Positions 1 through 5,388 of a stretch of 5,590 nucleotides of DNA are shown in pieces; positions within the stretch are counted from its first letter, which is position 1, and each line of letters begins with the position of its first letter. A model generated the notes under the pieces. It saw nothing but the letters and a program-made list of their open reading frames with translations. It was not told the origin of the DNA and did no database searches. This stretch comes from an uncultured Clostridia bacterium (GTDB lineage Bacteria; Bacillota_A; Clostridia; Oscillospirales; Ruminococcaceae), in contig CAMVPV010000111.1 of the NCBI GenBank assembly GCA_947169455.1, positions 1 through 5,590 of the forward strand, in the 5' to 3' direction. The position numbers and the translations under genes were made by a program.

Positions 1-530
1 AGATAATACGCGATGATCTGCGTCTCATGGAAAGCTACGAAAGTGAACTGAACAGCATGGAACTCTCCATAATGAGCGATAAGGAAACATTCAACGAAAA
101 TCGCATAAACGATATCCGCGGCGACATACGCGATATAATGACGCATTACGAACAGCTGATAGACATGGGCGAGGTGCTCGAAGAAAACGAGAACAATTTC
201 TTCTCGGAAGAGAACCTGCGCTATTTCCGTATGTTCACCAAACGCATCGAACGCCTGCGCGACCGCGCATCCTCAATACGCGACTACACCATACAGGTGC
301 GCGAGCTCTACCGCTCACACCTCGAAACAAAGCAGAACCGCATAATGAGTATGCTCACGATAGTCACTACGATATTCATGCCGCTCACGCTGATCGCGGG
401 CTGGTTCGGGATGAACTTCCGGTATATGCCGGAGCTCGAATATAAATACTCTTATCCGATAGTGATCATTATCAGCGCAGTGATCGTCCTCGGGAGCCTT
501 ATATTCTTCAAAAAGAAAAAATGGCTGTAA
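1..530 (+). CDS. corA: CorA-family divalent-cation channel, C-terminal part (5' end outside window)
   Basis: The reading frame is open from base 3, so the gene enters from the left; about 175 residues are visible of a family usually near 310-320. CorA proteins are inner-membrane pentameric Mg2+ (sometimes Co2+/Ni2+) channels. The visible part begins in the charged cytoplasmic helical region, including the long stalk helix rich in Arg, Glu and Lys. Transmembrane segment 1 follows (about bases 345-410) and ends in the selectivity-filter signature GMN (bases 408-416), within FGMNFRYMPEL. That matches the family pattern GMNF..MPEL. A short external loop leads to transmembrane segment 2 (about 450-510) and a basic tail FKKKKWL, typical of the cytoplasmic end. 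The first visible ATG, at base 27, lies inside the stalk region and is not the true start. The next gene begins 21 bases downstream, suggesting co-transcription. Family assignment is firm; ion specificity is not visible. Confidence 0.93.
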   Translation, partial: IIRDDLRLMESYESELNSMELSIMSDKETFNENRINDIRGDIRDIMTHYEQLIDMGEVLEENENNFFSEENLRYFRMFTKRIERLRDRASSIRDYTIQVRELYRSHLETKQNRIMSMLTIVTTIFMPLTLIAGWFGMNFRYMPELEYKYSYPIVIIISAVIVLGSLIFFKKKKWL

Positions 531-551
531 TTTACAGGAACAGGTGATATT

Positions 552-1595
552 ATGAAAAAACGTATATTTGCGGTCTCCGCCTGTGTACTCATACTGTGTA
601 CGATATGCACTGCCTGTGCACGATCGGCTGACACTCCCGCCGGAACAGACGCGCCTGCGGAAGTATCGGAAAGCGGTTACATAATGCTTTCAAATCCGGA
701 CGCCTCCCCCGAAGCGCAGAAGCTGTATGAATATATACAGGACAACTTCGGCAAGGCTATCATATCCTGTCAGCAGGAATCCACATGGATGAGCTCGCCC
801 GATTACGAAATGGACTATATACTTGAAACTACGGGAAAGCTCCCCGCCATGCGCGGACTGGATTTCATGAACGACGATTTCAAGGGCGTTGCTGAGCGCT
901 CCGCAGAATGGCATGACAAGGGCGGTCTTGTGACGATATGCTGGCACTGCGGCGTCAACGGAAAGGGGTACGAGGAGAGCAAGAAGGACGACCCCGATTT
1001 TGATAAGCTGCTCACGCCGGGCACCGATGAATACAACGCAATGACAGCAAACTGGGACAAAGCCGCCGCTTCTCTCGCGGAGCTGCGCGACAAGGGGATC
1101 CCCGTGCTGTGGCGTCCGTTCCATGAATTTGACGGCAAATGGTTCTGGTGGGGCAAGGGCGGCAGCGAGAATTTCATCAGGTTATGGCGGATGATGTACG
1201 ATTACTATACCAATGAAAAACATCTGAACAATCTGATATGGGTGCTCGGCTACTCGGACAAGCTGCGCAGCGGATGGTATCCCGGCGATGAATACTGTGA
1301 TATCATCGGCTCGGACACATACGACAATTCAACTAACAAGCGCGGCTGGAATATGCTTACGGGACTGAAAACAGGAAAGCCGAAGGCGTTCCATGAATGC
1401 GGAAAGGTGCCTCTGCCCGAAAAATTCCGTGACGACGGCACAATGTGGTCGTGGTTCATGATATGGCACACCGACTGGCTCATGGACAATGACCCTGAAA
1501 AGCTCTCTGCGGTATATAACAGCGACCTCGTGATAACACTCGATGAACTTCCGCAGGCAGCCGGCGGGGATCAGTCCGGGCAGATCACAGAATAA
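552..1595 (+). CDS. GH26 beta-mannanase-like lipoprotein
   Basis: The 347-residue protein resembles glycoside hydrolase family 26, whose members mostly cut beta-1,4-mannan and a few of which act on other beta-glycans. Residues 1-22 form a lipoprotein signal: KKR, a hydrophobic stretch, then CTAC with Cys22 as the probable lipidated residue (Cys at -3 is unusual). A low-complexity Ala/Thr/Pro/Glu linker runs to about residue 42, and the catalytic barrel covers about 45-335. Visible GH26 motifs are an ISCQQ segment (71-75), WHCG (131-134), WRPFHEFDG with the predicted acid/base Glu192, the aromatic WFWWG patch (197-201), and AFHECG with the predicted nucleophile Glu282. No carbohydrate-binding module, dockerin or sorting motif follows, so the enzyme is probably held on the outer face of the membrane and acts on short oligosaccharides or local polymer. 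The start has AGGTGA four bases upstream. Mannan as substrate is inference from the family. Confidence 0.88.
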   Translation: MKKRIFAVSACVLILCTICTACARSADTPAGTDAPAEVSESGYIMLSNPDASPEAQKLYEYIQDNFGKAIISCQQESTWMSSPDYEMDYILETTGKLPAMRGLDFMNDDFKGVAERSAEWHDKGGLVTICWHCGVNGKGYEESKKDDPDFDKLLTPGTDEYNAMTANWDKAAASLAELRDKGIPVLWRPFHEFDGKWFWWGKGGSENFIRLWRMMYDYYTNEKHLNNLIWVLGYSDKLRSGWYPGDEYCDIIGSDTYDNSTNKRGWNMLTGLKTGKPKAFHECGKVPLPEKFRDDGTMWSWFMIWHTDWLMDNDPEKLSAVYNSDLVITLDELPQAAGGDQSGQITE

Positions 1596-1607
1596 CGGTG
1601 ATACACT

Positions 1608-2222
1608 ATGCAATTGTTTATTTCTAAGCTGATAGGCAGCATCGTACAGATATTGCTGTTTTCGTTAGTTCCCCTGATATGGTGGCTCATCTCCGCAAGG
1701 AAAAAAGAGAATTTCCTTGCATGGACAGGCATCAGAAAAATAGAAAACGCAAAGGAAAACAAGGTAATTCTGTGGATGACAGGAGTTACTGCCGCATTTC
1801 TCATATTGTCGGTATTCATGCTCATCTCGCTGAAAGGAACTGAAACTGCCGCCTCGGAATTTCAGGGTATGGGGGCAGGCGCTCTGCCCGCTATACTGGT
1901 ATATGCCGCACTGAACACGGCACTTCCGGAGGAAATAGTCTTCCGCGGGTTCCTGCTGAAACGCATCTCGGACAAATTCGGCTTCGCTGCGGGGAACATC
2001 GTACAAAGCGCAGTATTCGGACTTCTGCACGGAGCAATGTTCTTTTCGCTGACCGGCGCAGTCAAAGCAGTTCTGATAATACTCTTCACAGGCGGCATAG
2101 GCTGGTGCATGGGGTACATCAACGAGAAAAAAGCAGGCGGCTCTATTATACCGAGCTGGTGCATACATACCATTGCAAATATCTTTTCGGGGCTCTGTGC
2201 AGCGTTTGCCCTGTTTTCATGA
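1608..2222 (+). CDS. CPBP (Abi) family intramembrane glutamic-type protease
   Basis: This 204-residue membrane protein carries all three CPBP motifs: EEIVFRG (Glu108, Glu109, Arg113), FGLLH (Phe137, His141) and HTIAN (His187, Asn191). The family includes eukaryotic Rce1, which cleaves prenylated proteins, and bacterial relatives linked to bacteriocin maturation or self-immunity; most bacterial members have unknown substrates. Hydrophobic segments lie at about residues 8-28, 54-74, 92-106, 127-146, 150-170 and 183-203. The catalytic residues fall in the C-terminal half, as is normal. The gene starts 12 bases after the GH26 stop with only a weak GGTGAT ribosome site (1597-1602), so translation may depend partly on the upstream gene. 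An intrinsic terminator follows 21 bases after the stop. No bacteriocin-like peptide gene is seen beside it, so a role in bacteriocin immunity is unsupported here. The family call is strong and the function open. Confidence 0.92.
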   Translation: MQLFISKLIGSIVQILLFSLVPLIWWLISARKKENFLAWTGIRKIENAKENKVILWMTGVTAAFLILSVFMLISLKGTETAASEFQGMGAGALPAILVYAALNTALPEEIVFRGFLLKRISDKFGFAAGNIVQSAVFGLLHGAMFFSLTGAVKAVLIILFTGGIGWCMGYINEKKAGGSIIPSWCIHTIANIFSGLCAAFALFS

Positions 2223-2243
2223 TCTTCAGACATACTGAACAAC

Positions 2244-2292
2244 AAAGATCCGCGATAGCATTCCGATACAGAATGACCGCGGATCTTTTTTT
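2244..2292 (+). terminator. Intrinsic terminator ending the corA-GH26-CPBP unit
   Basis: A perfect 11-base stem pairs AAAGATCCGCG (2244-2254) with CGCGGATCTTT (2278-2288). The enclosed sequence can form a second 5-base stem, CATTC (2259-2263) with GAATG (2271-2275), around a 7-base loop. The 3' arm runs into a T tract (2286-2292), then another T-rich stretch. It lies 21 bases after the CPBP stop. Read leftward, the stem is followed by TTTGTTGTT, so it may also stop the convergent HPt transcript, though less efficiently. Confidence 0.93.
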
Positions 2293-2321
2293 GTTTTATT
2301 TTTCATGCAGCGGACAGCGCT

Positions 2322-2666
2322 TCATTCGCAAATCTTTTCGAGTTTTGCGCGTTCCGTTTCTATCCTTGTGAGCAGCGGCTCATAATCCGTCACCGTTTCC
2401 GCACGCAGAAGCTCTGTGATCTCACACACCGGTTCAAGTATCGGCGTCAGTGACAGATTAGCGAGTATCCCTTTGAGACCATGTGCGTGTTCGAAAGCCT
2501 GTTTCAGATCATTTGCGGCTATGGCTCCTCGCAGTGCGGCGAAATCAGGTGAAGCGGGCACCTTGTTCACCAGCCTGAGATACAGTGCTTCTTTGTTCAC
2601 GCACCTTGCAAGTCCGGATCTTACGTCAGCGCCGAATTCGGCGAGTGCATCGACTGAAAGCATCAT
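2322..2666 (-). CDS. HPt domain phosphotransfer protein
   Basis: This is a stand-alone histidine phosphotransfer domain of 114 residues, about the usual size for one four-helix HPt module. The key motif EHAHGLKGILANL matches the family pattern AHxLKGxxxNL, with His62 as the phosphorylated residue and Lys65-Gly66 conserved. The surrounding sequence is helical and charged, with no signal peptide or membrane segment, so it should be cytoplasmic. HPt proteins shuttle phosphate between receiver domains in multistep phosphorelays. The gene directly follows and overlaps the REC-GGDEF-EAL regulator, whose receiver is therefore the likely partner (inference). Two ATG codons are adjacent, at 2666-2664 and 2663-2661. 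The second has better spacing (7 bases) from the strong AGGAGG site and would give 113 residues. No kinase is encoded in the window, so the phosphate source is unknown. Confidence 0.88.
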   Translation of the reverse strand: MMLSVDALAEFGADVRSGLARCVNKEALYLRLVNKVPASPDFAALRGAIAANDLKQAFEHAHGLKGILANLSLTPILEPVCEITELLRAETVTDYEPLLTRIETERAKLEKICE

Positions 2667-2676
2667 ATCTCCTCCT
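2661..2676 (-). promoter_or_regulatory. RBS and overlapping stop/start coupling the regulator to HPt
   Basis: On the minus strand the sequence reads AGGAGG (2676-2671), AGAT, then ATGATG. The regulator's TGA stop (2665-2663) sits between two ATG codons: it overlaps the first by two bases, forming ATGA, and the second by one base, forming TGATG. The Shine-Dalgarno sequence is itself part of the regulator's C-terminal Glu-Glu-Glu codons. This is a classic arrangement for translational coupling, expected to hold the two proteins at a set ratio. Confidence 0.85.
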
Positions 2677-4375
2677 CAGCGGTCTTTTTTACGAGCTGTT
2701 CAAATTCTTCCGCAGACAGTGGCTTCGAGAAATAGTATCCCTGTATGATATCGCAGCCGGATTCCCTCAGCAGGCGGTACTGCCCTTCTTCCTCAACGCC
2801 CTCAGCAACCACAGGCACCGACATGAATTTTGCGATATCGATGATAAGCTGTATCATGCGCAGACACTTTTTATCTTTTTCGATATTCTTTACAAACTTC
2901 ATATCCATTTTAAGAACATCGATCGGCATACTGGTCAGCATATTGAGTGAGGAATATCCTGAGCCGAAGTCGTCCATTTCGATTATGAAGCCTGCCTGAC
3001 GCAGTGACTTCACCTTTTCGACTATCTGGAGAGTATCATCTGCATAGGCGGATTCGGTGACTTCGAGGTGCATCGAATAGGTCTCAAGCTTGTTCTCCCT
3101 GAGGATGTTCAGCAGAAAGCCTTCAATATTCGGGTCATACAGGTCTATCCGCGAAACATTGACCGACACCGGCATCACTATACCGTATCTGTCGCGCCAC
3201 TCCGCTATCTTCGCTGCGGACTGGTTCCAGACGAAGTGATCTACCTTCTGGATAAGTCCGTTGTTCTCAAACAGCGGAACGAACACCCCCGGTGCGACTG
3301 TGCCAAGCTCGGGGTGTATCCAGCGGATGAGCGCCTCAGCGCATACGAGCCGGGGCTTGTCTCCGCGTATCTCATATTTCGGCTGAAAGAATACCTTGAA
3401 TTCGTTGTTCTCCAGACCCTTGTACATCTCGTGGGTGAGCTTTTCCGAAAAGAATGCACTGCTGCGGAGATCAGCATCATAATAGGCAACGGTCTTCTGA
3501 AACCTTCCGCGCAGAGTATTGCAAGCGGATTTTGCACGGTCAAAGCGTACTTCTATGTTGCTGTCGCCCTCGTCGATGCAGTAAACACCTATCCTTATAT
3601 GTGCGTGTATGGACACGGATCTCTGCTCAAAATACTTTTCTATCTCATGGATTATTTCATTATACGTTTCCTTTTCCTCAGCGTGCTGAACATACAGCAG
3701 GAAAGTATCTGCGCCGCTGCGGGCAGCAAGCCCTTCGTGAGCGGCAGCATATTTGGCAAGTATCTCAGCGAGCGACCTGAGTATCTCATCGCCGAACTTG
3801 CGCCCGTATATCTCATTTATCGTATGGAAATGGCTGATATTCAGCACAGCCGCATCCATTTTCTTATCGGGGTGGAATTTTTCCATTACCGAGATGTACT
3901 GGAACAGGAACGGCTTGTTGAGCAGTCCGGTAAGCTCATCGCGCTCGGTGGAACTGATGATAGACCTGTCCTCGGCAAGCTCAACGGTACGGCGCACTCT
4001 TGCGCGTATCACCTCGGGAAAATCATATGGCTTGGTGATAAAGTCAACAGCACCGAGGTCAAGGCTCTTCACCTCGGCTGAACGGTCGGAGGTGAGGACT
4101 ATCACGGGTATCTTTCGCAGCTCGGCGTCGCTCATTATCTTTTCAAGCAACTGAAAACCATCCATTACGGGCATCACAAGGTCGAGCAGTATCACCGAGA
4201 TGAGCTTGCTGCCGCTTTTCAGGATATCATAGGCTTCCTTTCCGTTGCCGGCGTACAGTATCTCATATTCATCGGAAAGTATCTCACCGAGAATTTCCCT
4301 GTTTATCTCTTCGTCCTCAACAACAAGGACAACGCGGTTCATTTTTTCATAGATTCGCTTGTTCTTATAATTCAT
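2663..4375 (-). CDS. Response regulator with REC, degenerate GGDEF and intact EAL (c-di-GMP phosphodiesterase)
   Basis: The protein has 570 residues from the chosen start. The receiver domain (about 14-130) shows acidic residues Glu20/Asp21, phospho-acceptor Asp65 in LLDLVMP, Thr95 and Lys115. A GGDEF-type domain (about 143-303) begins with RDELTGLLN, but its signature reads GADTF (221-225) and no RxxD inhibitory site precedes it, so cyclase activity is unlikely. The EAL domain (about 315-560) keeps the catalytic set: EAL at 347-349, Asn406 in VNVS, Glu438, Asp468-Asp469 in MDDFGSGYSSL, Lys489, Glu525 in AEGVE, and Gln545. It should hydrolyse cyclic di-GMP to pGpG using Mg2+ or Mn2+ in the cytoplasm, with REC phosphorylation and perhaps GTP binding as control. 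The ATG at 4375 has AAAGGA nine bases upstream. An in-frame ATG at 4438 lacks a ribosome site and lies only a few bases past the predicted transcription start, so it is rejected. An ATG at 4342 also lacks one. Confidence 0.92.
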   Translation of the reverse strand: MNYKNKRIYEKMNRVVLVVEDEEINREILGEILSDEYEILYAGNGKEAYDILKSGSKLISVILLDLVMPVMDGFQLLEKIMSDAELRKIPVIVLTSDRSAEVKSLDLGAVDFITKPYDFPEVIRARVRRTVELAEDRSIISSTERDELTGLLNKPFLFQYISVMEKFHPDKKMDAAVLNISHFHTINEIYGRKFGDEILRSLAEILAKYAAAHEGLAARSGADTFLLYVQHAEEKETYNEIIHEIEKYFEQRSVSIHAHIRIGVYCIDEGDSNIEVRFDRAKSACNTLRGRFQKTVAYYDADLRSSAFFSEKLTHEMYKGLENNEFKVFFQPKYEIRGDKPRLVCAEALIRWIHPELGTVAPGVFVPLFENNGLIQKVDHFVWNQSAAKIAEWRDRYGIVMPVSVNVSRIDLYDPNIEGFLLNILRENKLETYSMHLEVTESAYADDTLQIVEKVKSLRQAGFIIEMDDFGSGYSSLNMLTSMPIDVLKMDMKFVKNIEKDKKCLRMIQLIIDIAKFMSVPVVAEGVEEEGQYRLLRESGCDIIQGYYFSKPLSAEEFEQLVKKTAEEEI

Positions 4376-4384
4376 AATGAAATG

Positions 4385-4442
4385 TCCTTTCAGCCTTATA
4401 TCGACACTGAAGCAGGCTGTCGGAAATAACTTCCGCATTTTA
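4385..4442 (-). promoter_or_regulatory. Structured 5' leader and RBS of the REC-GGDEF-EAL gene
   Basis: The predicted leader is about 67 bases. It contains a hairpin CGGAA-GTTAT-TTCCG (4435-4421) and a second stem, CAGCCT (4419-4414) with AGGCTG (4396-4391), around a 17-base loop. The second stem ends directly against the ribosome site AAAGGA (4390-4385), nine bases before the ATG. This could tune ribosome access. I see no match to the known cyclic di-GMP riboswitch classes, and the leader is too short for them. Confidence 0.5.
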
Positions 4443-4449
4443 TATTAGA

Positions 4450-4478
4450 ATTGTATCATGATTTTGTCTTTATGTCAA
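4450..4478 (-). promoter_or_regulatory. Sigma-A promoter of the REC-GGDEF-EAL / HPt operon
   Basis: The minus strand has a perfect -35 box TTGACA (4478-4473), a 17-base spacer, and a -10 box TACAAT (4455-4450) differing from consensus at one position. The predicted start of transcription is near 4443, about 67 bases before the chosen ATG. The surroundings are AT-rich, including an A/T-rich stretch just upstream of the -35 that could act as an UP element. This is the strongest promoter visible in the window. Confidence 0.85.
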
Positions 4479-4738
4479 GGCATTTTTATTTTATTATTAC
4501 GTACATTGCCGGTGAGATCCATACTGCACGCTGACTTGATATTTTTCTGACGGTAAGCAGCGGCAGGGTATATATAGTAAACGACATAATAAATTGCGCT
4601 TTGAGATAATATCATAACTGACCTGTTAAGTATGGCATTGATGATATTGTACAGAAAATAATGCCGTTGACTATAAACCGGCAGGATCCTACAACGCTCG
4701 ATATGATGAATAAACGATCCCGTGAATATAATCTATTA
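4479..4738. other. Divergent intergenic region with no supportable gene
   Basis: These 260 bases lie between the leftward promoter and the predicted mntP leader, within a 446-base gap between coding regions. No open frame here has both a ribosome site and reasonable length; the best is a 15-codon frame at 4703-4750 without a proper Shine-Dalgarno. The region contains an inverted repeat, ATGGCATT (4632-4639) with AATGCCGT (4660-4667, one G-T pair), an overlapping hairpin at 4662-4683, and a pair of near-complementary ATAATATCAT-like segments (4606-4615 and 4641-4650). These could be regulator sites or RNA structures, but I recognise no known operator. Confidence 0.5.
4667..4732 (+). promoter_or_regulatory. 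Candidate promoters for the mntP gene
   Basis: Two candidates are visible. One is TTGACT (4667-4672), a 17-base spacer and TACAAC (4690-4695): a good -35 with a 4/6 -10. The other is a perfect -10 hexamer TATAAT (4727-4732) without a recognisable -35 or an exact extended -10. The second would start transcription near 4739 and give an 83-base leader before the GTG start. Neither is as strong as the divergent promoter at 4450-4478. Confidence 0.45.
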
Positions 4739-4747
4739 TACTTCCAA

Positions 4748-4815
4748 TGAAAAGCGGCATTATCGGCTGCTTTTCAGCAGAGGCAAGCATATCAGGATCA
4801 TCTGAAAACTGGGGG
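4748..4815 (+). promoter_or_regulatory. mntP leader with two mutually exclusive stems and the RBS
   Basis: Stem A pairs TGAAAAGC (4748-4755) with GCTTTTCA (4769-4776), eight perfect base pairs. Stem B pairs TTTTCAG (4771-4777) with CTGAAAA (4802-4808), seven perfect pairs. Both use 4771-4776, so only one can form at a time. Stem B ends three bases before the G-rich ribosome site GGGGG (4811-4815), which is six bases from the GTG start. This could switch translation on and off, but a regulatory role is inference. The conserved core of the yybP-ykoY manganese riboswitch is not seen. Confidence 0.4.
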
Positions 4816-4821
4816 TATATC

Positions 4822-5388
4822 GTGAATATTCCGGAAATGCTGATGACGGCGTTTGGGCTTTCCGCAGATGCCCTTGCGGCGGCTGTTTGCGGCGCTGCGG
4901 ATACCGGAAAGGAACGTCGGCTTCGCGTGATATTTATACAGGCAGCGGTATTCGGGCTGTTTCAGTTTCTGATGCCCGTGGCAGGGTGGCTGGCAGGCAG
5001 CCGTGCGGGAAAGCTGTTCTCTGCGGCAGACCACTGGATAGCATTCGGTCTGCTGACGTTCATAGGAGCAAAGGCTTTCATCGGTGCAGTTTACGGCAGC
5101 GATGAAGAGACCGCGCACAGTGAGTTCAAAATCGGACTGCTCATGATGAGTGCCGTTGCGACGAGCATAGATGCACTTGCGGCGGGCGCGGGGCTCGCAT
5201 TTATAGATGCGGATATCGCCCTTTTTGCTGCGCTGGCAGGCGGAGTGACTTTTGCGGTATGTGCGGCAGGCGGTGCACTCGGCAAAGGGCTGGGTGAAAA
5301 ATTCGGGCGGGCATCTTCGGCAGCGGGCGGGATCATCCTTATGATAACAGGAACAAGGATACTCTTGTCACATCTTTCCGGCAGCTGA
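4822..5388 (+). CDS. mntP: MntP-family manganese efflux pump
   Basis: The protein is a small polytopic membrane exporter expected to pump excess Mn2+ out of the cytoplasm. It has the two-fold internal repeat of the family: GLSADALAAAV with Asp16 and ATSIDALAAGAGLAF with Asp117, both in metal-path positions of MntP proteins. Six hydrophobic segments lie at about residues 4-24, 35-57, 71-91, 105-127, 131-153 and 165-186. The segment HWIAFGLLTFIGAK (71-84) and the C-terminal GTRILLSHL are also family-like. I chose the GTG at 4822 because GGGGG precedes it by six bases and it gives 188 residues, the usual family length, with normal N-terminal spacing to GLSADAL. The in-frame ATG at 4747 has no ribosome site and would add 25 polar residues absent from the family. 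The ATG at 4837 is a weaker alternative. The coding sequence is alanine-rich. No clear terminator follows. Confidence 0.88.
   Translation: MNIPEMLMTAFGLSADALAAAVCGAADTGKERRLRVIFIQAAVFGLFQFLMPVAGWLAGSRAGKLFSAADHWIAFGLLTFIGAKAFIGAVYGSDEETAHSEFKIGLLMMSAVATSIDALAAGAGLAFIDADIALFAALAGGVTFAVCAAGGALGKGLGEKFGRASSAAGGIILMITGTRILLSHLSGS

Noticed and set aside
690..1124. Minus-strand open frame of 144 codons
   Set aside because: It is antisense to the GH26 gene, whose motifs are clear, and its translation resembles no known family.
1608..2222. Bacteriocin immunity role for the CPBP protein
   Set aside because: No double-glycine or other bacteriocin-like peptide, transporter or processing gene is visible beside it.
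3068..4081. Long open frame (337 codons) on the plus strand
   Set aside because: It lies entirely antisense to the well-supported REC-GGDEF-EAL gene, has no recognisable domain and is best explained as a codon-bias shadow.
4376..4442. Cyclic di-GMP riboswitch in the leader of the EAL gene
   Set aside because: The leader is only about 67 bases and shows two simple hairpins, not the GEMM-I or GEMM-II fold or its conserved loops.
4703..4750. A 15-codon leader-peptide-like frame upstream of mntP
   Set aside because: The nearest AGGA is 16 bases away, there is no attenuator-like composition, and part of it lies upstream of one predicted transcription start.
4600..4821. yybP-ykoY manganese riboswitch before mntP
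   Set aside because: Expected from family context, but the conserved GGGGAGUA-type core and partner loop are not seen. Only an isolated G-run serving as the ribosome site is present.
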